Origin: an uncultured Opitutia bacterium | GTDB lineage: Bacteria > Verrucomicrobiota > Verrucomicrobiia > Opitutales > UBA953 | Length of the DNA: 8,779 bases | Direction: 5' to 3' | NCBI GenBank assembly: GCA_903957465.1 | Contig: CAJBPJ010000094.1 | Coordinates: 1-8,779 of the forward strand | Shown here: piece by piece, positions 1-6,662 of the stretch | Numbering within the stretch: the first letter of the stretch is position 1 | Layout of the letters: the number at the start of each line of letters is the position of its first letter | Notes under the pieces: generated by a model | What the model was told of the DNA's origin: nothing | Seen by the model: the letters and a program-made list of their open reading frames with translations, nothing else | Databases searched by the model: none | Program-made: the position numbers and the translations under genes

Positions 1-21
1 CGCACTGCGGGGCTTCCTCTT

Positions 22-27
22 TTGACA
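22..27 (+). promoter_or_regulatory. Possible -35 hexamer upstream of the ArsR-methyltransferase gene
   Basis: The six bases are a perfect sigma70 -35 consensus (TTGACA). No convincing -10 follows at 16-18 bases. The nearest AT-rich stretch (TTAAAG, 49-54) is about 21 bases away and lies directly against the ATG at 57, which would make the message leaderless. Only 56 bases of upstream sequence are visible, so this may be chance or part of an upstream coding region. Confidence 0.15.
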
Positions 28-56
28 CCGACGCCTTCAGGGACCAAGTTAAAGAC

Positions 57-995
57 ATGCCTGACCCTTGGGATCTCTTAAGACTACTCTCGGACCCAAC
101 CCGCGCCCGCATTCTTTTGCTGTTGGACAAAGGCGAGGTTACCGTCGGTGAGCTACAAGAAATTCTCGGAATGAAACAGGCCCGGATTTCCACCCACCTT
201 TCACTCCTTCGTCAATCCGGACTCGCCGTAGACCGTCGCGACGGCAAGCACACGCACTACTGTCTTTCACCTGATCTCACAGCAACAGTAAGGGCCGTGC
301 TCGACGCGACCACGCAAGCGCTGGCTGAAGATTCCAAATCTCAATCAGACTTACGCGCCCTACGAAGACTGGGTGAACGTCGTCGTCGAAAAACCGAAGC
401 ACACTTTGATTTAGTCGCTGGTCGACTCGGTCGCAACTACTGCCCGGGCCGTTCATGGGAGGCTATCGGCCAAATGTTGTTCTTACTCGTGCCACGCCTA
501 CGTATCGCTGACTTGGGCGCAGGCGAAGGTGCTCTTTCCCAACTGCTCGCGCGACAAGCTGAATTCGTTCACTGCATCGATAATTCACCCCGCATGGTCC
601 AAGTCGGTCGCGCCCTGGCACGCAAACAAGGCATTGAAAATCTCGACTACGTACTTGGGGACATTGAAAAAATCCCTCTGAAGGATAAATCCGTCGACAT
701 CGCCCTACTGAGCCAAGCACTCCACCACGCCGAACACCCGCGCCAAGCACTCGGGGAAGCTTTCCGCATTTTGAAACCAGGCGGTCGACTCTTACTCCTA
801 GACTTAAAGGCTCATACTTTCGAGCGTGCCCGCAAACTCTATGCCGACCGCTGGCTAGGCTTTGAACCCAATCAGCTTTGCGACTGGATGGAGAGCGCTG
901 GCTTCCGGAATATCTCGGCGCAAGTGGTCGCCAAAGAGGCCAAAGCGCCTGGGTTTGAGACTCTTTTGGCGACAGGCCTAAGGCCTTCCCGCTAA
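57..995 (+). CDS. ArsR-family regulator fused to a class I SAM-dependent methyltransferase domain
   Basis: This is a 312-residue two-domain protein, probably cytoplasmic and DNA-binding. Residues 1-75 form an ArsR-type winged helix: an opening LLRLLSDPTRARIL, a recognition-helix region GMKQARISTHLSLLRQSG (38-55), and a wing with RRDGKHTHYCL (60-70). The Cys-containing alpha-3 metal site (ELCVCDL-like) of ArsR/SmtB is absent; the equivalent stretch reads TVGELQEIL. After a basic linker (RRLGERRRRK, 103-112) comes a Methyltransf_11-type Rossmann domain. It has motif I DLGAGEGAL (152-160), acidic D175 in CIDNS, GDIEKIPL (201-208), SQALHHAEHP (219-228) and the post-motif LKPGGRLLLLDL (239-250). 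The segment GRNYCPGRSWE (125-135) is, as I recall, typical of this fusion family. Family knowledge: related ArsR regulators such as SahR answer to S-adenosylhomocysteine, so the SAM pocket may be a sensor. The regulated genes are not identifiable here. The frame is open to the left window edge, but ATG 57 is the only ATG and gives the usual ArsR N-terminus. Confidence 0.9.
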   Translation: MPDPWDLLRLLSDPTRARILLLLDKGEVTVGELQEILGMKQARISTHLSLLRQSGLAVDRRDGKHTHYCLSPDLTATVRAVLDATTQALAEDSKSQSDLRALRRLGERRRRKTEAHFDLVAGRLGRNYCPGRSWEAIGQMLFLLVPRLRIADLGAGEGALSQLLARQAEFVHCIDNSPRMVQVGRALARKQGIENLDYVLGDIEKIPLKDKSVDIALLSQALHHAEHPRQALGEAFRILKPGGRLLLLDLKAHTFERARKLYADRWLGFEPNQLCDWMESAGFRNISAQVVAKEAKAPGFETLLATGLRPSR

Positions 996-996
996 A

Positions 997-1015
997 GAAT
1001 CCCTGTGAAGGGTTC
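997..1015 (+). other. Small hairpin with GUGA (GNRA-type) loop just after the ArsR-methyltransferase stop
   Basis: GAA and CCCT (bulged T at 1000) pair with AGGG and TTC around a GTGA loop at 1005-1008, giving seven pairs with one bulge. The loop fits the GNRA tetraloop class. It starts two bases after the TAA at 993-995. No T-run follows, so it is not a standard intrinsic terminator. It could be a 3'-end stabiliser or part of the leader of the following TPR gene. Confidence 0.4.
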
Positions 1016-1018
1016 GGG

Positions 1019-1039
1019 CTTGGCAGGGTCACCCCCAAG
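1019..1039 (+). other. Second hairpin in the leader of the TPR operon
   Basis: CTTGG (1019-1023) pairs with CCAAG (1035-1039), and GGG (1026-1028) pairs with CCC (1032-1034) around a three-base TCA loop, with CA (1024-1025) bulged. That gives eight pairs, seven of them G-C or C-G dominated in the core. It lies three bases after the first hairpin and uses the first C-run of the leader. No T-run follows. A structural role is inferred from complementarity alone. Confidence 0.35.
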
Positions 1040-1073
1040 GCGTAGTTAAGAACCCCCCTAAGCACCCCCGAAG
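1031..1073 (+). repeat. Three iterated C-runs of the form ACCCCC(C)-n-AAG ending at the start codon
   Basis: Copies are ACCCCCAAG (1031-1039), ACCCCCCTAAG (1052-1062) and ACCCCCGAAG (1064-1073), the last directly abutting the ATG at 1074. CCCGAA (1067-1072) is exactly complementary to TTCGGG (1013-1018), and AACCC (1051-1055) to GGGTT (1010-1014). The same bases also take part in the first hairpin, so competing folds are possible. This region occupies the place where a ribosome binding site would be expected. Confidence 0.45.
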
Positions 1074-4000
1074 ATGGCCCGCACAGAGTCTCGTACTTAT
1101 CGGTTGGCCAAGGCAGCGCTTCTCGCTGTCTTGATCGCCGTTACCCCTATCCCTGCACCCGTTCATGGACAGCAACCGCCTGCAGCCAAAGCTGCACCCG
1201 TCGAAAGTCCGACCGAGCGCCTGTGGAATCAGGGCGAAATCGCCCTCGGTGCGAAAAAATACCAAGAGGCTTTAGGTCATTTTACAGAACTCGAAAAGAA
1301 AGCCGATAGTCTTCCCGATGCGGCCAAAGCAGCTATCCTCTTCCGTAAGGCAACCTGCCAGGTGATGTTGAAGGATTGGGCCAACGCAGACGCCTCCCTC
1401 CAGCTCTTCCTTTCCAAATATCCTAAAGGCACCGAGGACATGCTCGGGGATAACAACATGCGCGGCGTAGTGCGCCTAACGCTGATTGAAGTATTCGCCA
1501 ACCAGTCCAAATGGAACGAAGCCCTTAAGGATCTGGAAATGCTGCGTAAGCCCAGCCCTGAAATCCGAGAAGAGGATCGCGTCAATGCTTTCACCCTTAC
1601 CGCAAAAGTGCTGGAAGAAAAAGCTAAGGGGCAATCCGATGCCGAAGTTAAGACAGCCCTAAACCAAGGGATGGTACTGCTTCAACAAGCCACCTCGAAT
1701 GGCATGGGCACGCCTGAACGACGTGAAGCCGCCAACAGCCTCGTAGAAATCTACACCAAGCTCGGCATGACCAAAGAAGCCGAGCAACTCCGCGCAGAGA
1801 TTGAAGCAAAAGGACTCGGTAGCCCCAGCGAAATTGTGCGCGCCAACGTTCAACGCCTCGAAATTGGCGACGCTCGCTTCAAGTCAGCTGAAGAAGCCTC
1901 TGACGCCAAAGCCAAAGACGATCTCTATCGCCAAGCCCTCTCCAACTACCAAGGCGCACTGCGTCGCGCAACCTTGGCCCGTAACATCATCAAGGCAGTT
2001 GAGATTAAACAATTCGAAGTCGATAACCTTAACCGCGCATTCCCTAAGCCTGATGACGCCGCTAAAGCCCGTATCGATAAAGCTAAAGAAGAAGTCGAGG
2101 CGTTCAAAAAAATCCAAGCGGAGTTCGATGCAAATAAAGATTACGACGCCGTCATCTCCTACCGCATCGGCCTTTGCCTGCTAGAATTAAGGCGCCCTTG
2201 GGAAGCGTTTATCGCTTTCCGCGATATCTTCGAAAACAACCCAGGCTTCCAAAAAATTTCTGGCGCATACTTTTACTACATCGAAGCACTCCGCCGGATC
2301 AATGACTACAGCAAGGCGCAGTTAAGCAGCCGCGAGTTTCTCTCAAAGTTCCCTGAGTCAGCCGAAGCAGGACCTATTGCGGTTGGACTTGGAGAGATTT
2401 CTATCGAGCAAGAGGACTACAATAAGGCCATCGAGCAATTCAAGTGGGCCAAAGCCAACGTCAAAAACCTGCCCGCAGATGCACTGCAAGAAATCGATTT
2501 CGGGATTATCCGCTGCTACTTTGCAAACGTCGATTGGCCTGAAGCCCGCAAAGCCACTGAAGAATTTTTGACCAAATACCCGAAGAGCCCTGCGCGCGAG
2601 CCAGCGCTCTACATGCAAGGCCTTACCTGGTTCTTCCAAGGAAAGTACAAAGAGACCCGGGACTCGCTCAACAGATACGTCACTGAGTTTCCCAAAGGAC
2701 AGTACCTCTCAGACGTCAGCTACCGCCAAGGCATTGTAGCCATGAATGTTGAAAGTCCTGACGCAGGTCTCGCTGTAGCCAAAAAATGGCTCGCTGACTA
2801 TGGCTCTGACAAGAGTGAGTCTATTCTGAACCAGCTTCCTGAAGTTCATACCTTGATTGGCGACGCTTTGACAAAAAAGGCCGACCTCGAGGCGAAAAAA
2901 GCTGCGGACTTAGATTACAAGGTCCGCGTAACCGGCGAAGCATCTGCCAAGGCTGCATTGATGGCTGAAAAGCAGCGCGCCGAAACCGCTAAAGAGAATT
3001 TCACGGTGCAGTCCATTGACGCCTACACGACAGCAGCCCGCTGCGCCCGCACCAATCCACAAGCCCTCGACTTTATCCTCGGCGAACTCGGCAAACTGTT
3101 GCCTGGACGCGGCGACTACAAACGGATGCGTGATCTCGACCAAGAGCTCTATGACTGGGATCACAATAATCCTAAGGCGCTGGGTTATCTTTACGAAGTT
3201 ATCAAAGCGACCGAGAAACTCGGCGATAAACCTGAATTTACCCAACGAGCTGAGCGCACCCAGCGCCAGTATGGCGTAATGCTCGATGCAGCGCGCCGTA
3301 AGATTGAAGAGATTGTGCGCGCCCAAAAGGCCAACACCCCCGAGCACGCAGCTGCCAAAGCGGATCTCACCAAACTTTCCGATGAACTTGCCAAAGAACT
3401 CGGTCTGATTGAAACAGAGCGTCAGCAATCCGTCGCGGCAGCACGAAAAGCTGCACTCGATATCCTTTCGTCAGTGATCGCAGAAACGCTGAATGACCGA
3501 AAGCAAGAAGGCTCAGAGCGTCTGATTGCTTTCCTTGCAGAGAAACTCGCCCGCCGTGTCAAAAAAGTCCGCCCAGGTGCCGTTGTCGACCCATCTGCCT
3601 ACAACCTTAAGCAAGCCGAAGCAGACCTCGACGCCGTTCTCCAACTTAAAAACGACAGCACCATTATTGCCCAAGCACGTGCGTACTACGGCAAAGCAAC
3701 CCTATCCGTCCTCGCTCGTGATCCCGCTCAAGCAGAAGCTATGTGGCGCAAGATTGCCGACCTTTATAAAGCTGAAGAACTGAGCCCAGCGATTCTGGGT
3801 ACAGTTGGAGATTATCTCGCCAGCAAAAACGACCCGAAGGCTGAAGCGTATTTCACTTACCTCACAGAACACGGCCGGTCGTCAGACTACGCTGACTTTG
3901 GATTCGCCGGCCTAGCCGACATTCGTCTCTCCCAGGGCAAAGCCAAAGAGGCACTCGCCATTTGCGAAGAGGCCATCGCAAACAATATTACGATGTCGAA

Positions 4001-4385
4001 GGAAAAAGACCTTCGCTTCTGCAAAGCCCGTGCTCTGTTGGAACTTGGAAAATTTGATGAAGCCAAGAAAGAGTTTAAGGAAATCGCAGAGATAAAGGAA
4101 TGGCGCGGTGAAACAACTGCCGGATGCCTCTTCCATCTTGGATTGATTGAAGAACGTCAAAATCGCTTCAATGAAGCGGTTGTTCTCTACCAACGCTGTA
4201 TCGTGGCTTGGAAAAAGTATGAACGCTGGACAGCCAAAGCCTACCTGCGCTCAGGCATTCTACTTGGAGAAAAACTCGGACAAAAGGATGCTGCTCGACA
4301 GACATTTAATGAAATGATCACCAAGGATCGCATCAAGGATACTCCCGAAGCACAAGAGGCTCGCAAGCGCCTCACCTCATTCTGA
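1074..4385 (+). CDS. Large exported tetratricopeptide-repeat protein, first gene of the ExbBD operon
   Basis: This is a 1103-residue protein predicted to sit in the periplasm. Residues 1-32 look like a Sec signal peptide: basic n-region (R3, R7, R10, K13), hydrophobic AALLAVLIAV, likely cleavage after VHG before QQPP. The rest is almost all helical. TPR-like helix pairs are clearest near residues 46-117 (for example GAKKYQEALGHFTEL), 360-545 (such as WEAFIAFRDIFENNP and WPEARKATEEFLTKYPKSP) and 945-1085 (GKAKEALAICEEAIANN, GKFDEAKKEFKEI, NRFNEAVVLYQRCIVAW). Residues about 600-830 are rich in Ala, Lys and Glu and may include coiled coil. There is no Cys-anchored lipobox and no enzymatic motif. 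TPR solenoids bind proteins, so a scaffold role next to the ExbB/ExbD motor is the natural inference, comparable in context to CpoB/YbgF of Tol-Pal though far larger. Its TGA overlaps the next ATG by one base. No Shine-Dalgarno precedes the start. The specific partner is unknown. Confidence 0.85.
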   Translation: MARTESRTYRLAKAALLAVLIAVTPIPAPVHGQQPPAAKAAPVESPTERLWNQGEIALGAKKYQEALGHFTELEKKADSLPDAAKAAILFRKATCQVMLKDWANADASLQLFLSKYPKGTEDMLGDNNMRGVVRLTLIEVFANQSKWNEALKDLEMLRKPSPEIREEDRVNAFTLTAKVLEEKAKGQSDAEVKTALNQGMVLLQQATSNGMGTPERREAANSLVEIYTKLGMTKEAEQLRAEIEAKGLGSPSEIVRANVQRLEIGDARFKSAEEASDAKAKDDLYRQALSNYQGALRRATLARNIIKAVEIKQFEVDNLNRAFPKPDDAAKARIDKAKEEVEAFKKIQAEFDANKDYDAVISYRIGLCLLELRRPWEAFIAFRDIFENNPGFQKISGAYFYYIEALRRINDYSKAQLSSREFLSKFPESAEAGPIAVGLGEISIEQEDYNKAIEQFKWAKANVKNLPADALQEIDFGIIRCYFANVDWPEARKATEEFLTKYPKSPAREPALYMQGLTWFFQGKYKETRDSLNRYVTEFPKGQYLSDVSYRQGIVAMNVESPDAGLAVAKKWLADYGSDKSESILNQLPEVHTLIGDALTKKADLEAKKAADLDYKVRVTGEASAKAALMAEKQRAETAKENFTVQSIDAYTTAARCARTNPQALDFILGELGKLLPGRGDYKRMRDLDQELYDWDHNNPKALGYLYEVIKATEKLGDKPEFTQRAERTQRQYGVMLDAARRKIEEIVRAQKANTPEHAAAKADLTKLSDELAKELGLIETERQQSVAAARKAALDILSSVIAETLNDRKQEGSERLIAFLAEKLARRVKKVRPGAVVDPSAYNLKQAEADLDAVLQLKNDSTIIAQARAYYGKATLSVLARDPAQAEAMWRKIADLYKAEELSPAILGTVGDYLASKNDPKAEAYFTYLTEHGRSSDYADFGFAGLADIRLSQGKAKEALAICEEAIANNITMSKEKDLRFCKARALLELGKFDEAKKEFKEIAEIKEWRGETTAGCLFHLGLIEERQNRFNEAVVLYQRCIVAWKKYERWTAKAYLRSGILLGEKLGQKDAARQTFNEMITKDRIKDTPEAQEARKRLTSF

Positions 4386-5353
4386 TGACCATGCGCATTT
4401 ACACCCTCACCCTCGCGCTTCTCTTCCTGGCGGCTTCGTCGCCTGCCCAATTTGTCACCTTTAAAAACGGTGACCGCTGGGAAGTTAATAATCCTTTTAA
4501 GTTAGACGAAAAAGCACGCCCGCCTCGGCCAATCATCGATCCATCCAAAGCGAGCTTCGACAATACCTTCGAAAAGATTGAGCGCAAAACAGTCAGCGGC
4601 GGTATCGAGATGTCTACCACGAAAAAAATGACTGAAGCCATCCTCATCGAGTGGCCCGTCATTCAACCCATGGTGGAGGCTAAAAATCTCATTCTCCGTG
4701 GAGAATCATCCAAAGCGCTTGAGACGATTGAGCCGGTTCTAAAAACCTTTTCCAGCGTCAAGACTGTGCGCGGAAGTCCTTGGATTAAAGCAGCCGCCAT
4801 TAAACTCGATGCACTCGACCGCCTCGACAACGATGCAGCCCTAAGCACATTCTTAGATACACTCGACAAAGTTGACGATGGTTCCAGCCCAGAGCTTACC
4901 AACAAAATCAAATTGGCAAAATTGCTCTTACAGGCACGCAAGGGCGACCATGCAGGCGTCATTACTGCAACAACTACACTCATCCCCCAAATGGATGATC
5001 CAGATGTGCTCGCTCGCCTACACTTGCTGAAAGGTACCTCCCTCCTTGCCCTTAAAAAGTACGAGGACGCCATGAACACCTACCTGCGCGTCCCTGTCTT
5101 CTACGGTTCACAACAAGAACACCTACCGAAAGCCCTGCTCGGCGCAGCCAAAGCCTTCCGCGGAATGGATAGCCCGGCTACACGCAGCTTGAAACTTGAA
5201 GAAGTCTCAAACCGCTACCTTACCGAATTAATTGCCACCTTCCCTGTCTCCAAAGAAGCCGAAGAGGCTAAAAAGCTCCTCCCCAAGGAGGATCGTGTCG
5301 CCGCCGAGGCTGCCCAAGGAGCCATCCAAGAAACGCCTCCTGTTAGTCAGTGA
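4385..5353 (+). CDS. Exported TPR-like protein, second gene of the ExbBD operon
   Basis: This is a 322-residue protein whose start overlaps the previous stop (TGATG), indicating translational coupling. A second in-frame ATG at 4391, preceded by CC, gives MRIYTL and is an equally good start. The N-terminus is a signal peptide (TLALLFLAASSPA, likely cut before QF at about residue 22). A short segment follows, FVTFKNGDRWEVN (23-35), then a Pro-rich stretch (about 45-53). From about residue 90 the chain is helical with weak TPR periodicity: LILRGESSKALETIEPVLK (102-120), LLLQARKGDHAGVITATTTLI (180-200), LLKGTSLLALKKYEDAMNTY (214-233) and LLGAAKAFRG (251-260). There is no lipobox and no enzyme motif. 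I do not recognise a named family. Position between the large TPR protein and the channel gene suggests a periplasmic partner of the same complex. The C-terminal 25 residues are Ala/Glu/Gln-rich and probably disordered. Confidence 0.75.
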   Translation: MTMRIYTLTLALLFLAASSPAQFVTFKNGDRWEVNNPFKLDEKARPPRPIIDPSKASFDNTFEKIERKTVSGGIEMSTTKKMTEAILIEWPVIQPMVEAKNLILRGESSKALETIEPVLKTFSSVKTVRGSPWIKAAAIKLDALDRLDNDAALSTFLDTLDKVDDGSSPELTNKIKLAKLLLQARKGDHAGVITATTTLIPQMDDPDVLARLHLLKGTSLLALKKYEDAMNTYLRVPVFYGSQQEHLPKALLGAAKAFRGMDSPATRSLKLEEVSNRYLTELIATFPVSKEAEEAKKLLPKEDRVAAEAAQGAIQETPPVSQ

Positions 5354-5393
5354 TGCGTTGCACTTCCCTAAATAACAACTATCCCAATAACCC

Positions 5394-6197
5394 ATGAGAA
5401 ACCTCCTGCGTCTCACCCTAGCACTCGCACTCTCCACCAGCCTCTCCATGGCTCAGGATGCAGCTGCTGCCGCCGCCCCCGGCGTACATACCCGCACCAT
5501 GATGGATACCTTCCATGAAGGTGGTTGGGTTATGTATCCCCTACTGATCAGTTCGATGCTGATGGTTTGGCTTATCATCGACGGCTACATGAAGACGACA
5601 AAGAAGTACGCCTACCCTGCCGAGGAGGTAGAACAAATCGACAATTACTTCAGGGCTGGCGACTACCGTGGCGCCTATGCTTTCGCACAGAGCACGGATT
5701 CGCCTTTCGCTGATATCATGCGAGCTGGCCTGAAGATGTCTCCCGAAGGTAAAGAAATGACTGAAGAAGCGATGTTCGCAGAAATTGCCCGCATCAACGG
5801 CGACATGCAGGGCCGCATCTCCTACCTCTCCGTGCTTGGAGTCTGCACGCCCATGATTGGACTTGTCGGAACAGTCGTCGGGATGATGAGTGCGTTCGAA
5901 ACCCTTGGCAGTTCCGGCGTAGGTGACCCCTCCAAGCTCGCAGGTGCTATCGGCGAGGTGCTCGTAGCCACCGCCTCAGGACTAGCCGTTGCCATCCCTT
6001 CCTTTATCTTCTACTACCTCATCCGAAACCGCGTGGCAGAGAATGTTCACGATCTCGGCGAGCTGGCAGCCGCCCGCTTCCGTGCCTTCCCTTACGATAA
6101 AGTAGCCGGTAAGATTAATGAGCTCGGATGCGAGCCTGCCATCGCTGCCGACCCAGTTTGGACCGAGCCGAACGCCTCCGGGGTGTCTCAGGCCTAA
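5394..6197 (+). CDS. MotA/TolQ/ExbB-family proton channel subunit with N-terminal signal peptide
   Basis: This 267-residue inner-membrane protein forms the channel core of a proton-motive-force-driven motor. It starts with a signal-peptide-like stretch (LRLTLALALSTSLSMA, likely cut before QD at residue 21) and an Ala-rich linker. Three membrane segments follow: about 44-64 (VMYPLLISSMLMVWLIIDGY), 143-166 (centred on GLVGTVVGMM) and 184-208 (GEVLVATASGLAVAIPSF). The large cytoplasmic loop (65-142) lies between the first and second, as in ExbB. T160 in GTVVG, and E188 and T193 in EVLVAT, match E. coli ExbB T148, E176 and T181 by motif and with identical spacing (28 and 5), so the proton path looks intact. 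The start follows a 40-base gap with no Shine-Dalgarno. I give no symbol because exbB, tolQ and aglR types cannot be separated from sequence alone. Confidence 0.93.
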   Translation: MRNLLRLTLALALSTSLSMAQDAAAAAAPGVHTRTMMDTFHEGGWVMYPLLISSMLMVWLIIDGYMKTTKKYAYPAEEVEQIDNYFRAGDYRGAYAFAQSTDSPFADIMRAGLKMSPEGKEMTEEAMFAEIARINGDMQGRISYLSVLGVCTPMIGLVGTVVGMMSAFETLGSSGVGDPSKLAGAIGEVLVATASGLAVAIPSFIFYYLIRNRVAENVHDLGELAAARFRAFPYDKVAGKINELGCEPAIAADPVWTEPNASGVSQA

Positions 6198-6221
6198 CCC
6201 TCAACCTAAGCAGACCAGACC

Positions 6222-6659
6222 ATGGCAGGCGGAGGCGGAGGAGATGGGGAACCTGAGTTCCAAGTGGCGCCGATGATCGACGTCCTCTTGGTGCTACTCA
6301 TCTTCTTCATGTCCATCACTTCAGCCCAGGTGCTAAAGGTCGACAAGAACATCTCCTTGCCCGTCGCCTCGCACGGCAAGAAGCGCGACGACAAAGCTGC
6401 TGCTGGTTTGATTAATATCTCGTGGGACGCCACCACAGGCCAGGCAAAGTACAAGCTCGATGACCGCGAATTAGATCCCAACGACAAAGATGGCATCTCC
6501 AAGGAACTCGAGCGCCGCAAAGGGAACAATAAAGATTTCCGCCTACTCATCCGTGCCGACAAGAACTGCCACGCCAAGTACATCTCGAAGGCTCTGGAGT
6601 GGGCTGGCGAAGCAGGCATAGACAACATCGCCTTCTCCGGACTCAACCACGAGCAATAA
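6222..6659 (+). CDS. ExbD/TolR-family biopolymer transport protein, first copy
   Basis: This is a 145-residue single-pass inner-membrane protein and partner of the channel subunit encoded 24 bases upstream. A Gly-rich cytoplasmic start (MAGGGGGDGEPEFQVAPMID) leads to one membrane helix (about 18-35, IDVLLVLLIFFMSIT). D20 occupies the place of the essential transmembrane Asp of ExbD (D25) and TolR (D23). The periplasmic domain follows from about residue 40 and ends in the usual ExbD fold signature, DFRLLIRADKNCHAKYISKAL (105-125) then AGIDNIAFSG (131-140). Length is close to the family norm of about 140. ATG sits in CCATGG. The GGAGG bases nearby (6231-6235) are inside the gene, encoding the Gly run, so they are not a ribosome binding site for it. 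Confidence 0.93.
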   Translation: MAGGGGGDGEPEFQVAPMIDVLLVLLIFFMSITSAQVLKVDKNISLPVASHGKKRDDKAAAGLINISWDATTGQAKYKLDDRELDPNDKDGISKELERRKGNNKDFRLLIRADKNCHAKYISKALEWAGEAGIDNIAFSGLNHEQ

Positions 6660-6662
6660 GCC

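Noticed and set aside
1..25. Tail of an upstream gene ending at TGA 23-25 (visible end ALRGFLF)
   Set aside because: Seven codons cannot be assigned to any family, and the other frames are also open at the window edge.
1020..1048. TTGGCA (1020-1025) with TAGTTA 17 bases later as a promoter for the TPR operon
   Set aside because: The -35 is good but the -10 matches consensus at only two of six positions, and the elements fall within the predicted hairpins.
463..1065. A 200-codon minus-strand open frame opposite the methyltransferase domain
   Set aside because: It overlaps a conserved two-domain gene, its translation has no family features, and its first codons fall in the structured leader. 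Shadow frame.
2910..3428. A 172-codon minus-strand open frame inside the large TPR gene
   Set aside because: Phe/Leu/Gly-rich translation typical of the reverse of Lys/Glu/Ala-rich helical coding sequence. No start signal or domain.
5287..5375. The one good Shine-Dalgarno-like run in the window (AAGGAGG, 5285-5291), followed by GTG 5295 and a 26-codon out-of-frame reading frame ending before the channel gene
   Set aside because: The spacing of three bases is too short, the run is explained by codons for Pro-Lys-Glu-Asp in the second TPR gene, and the small peptide has no recognisable feature.
6231..6246. GGAGGCGGAGGAG followed by ATG inside the first ExbD gene, resembling a strong start site
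   Set aside because: The ATG at 6244 is out of frame and meets a stop after ten codons. The purine run simply encodes the Gly-rich N-terminus.
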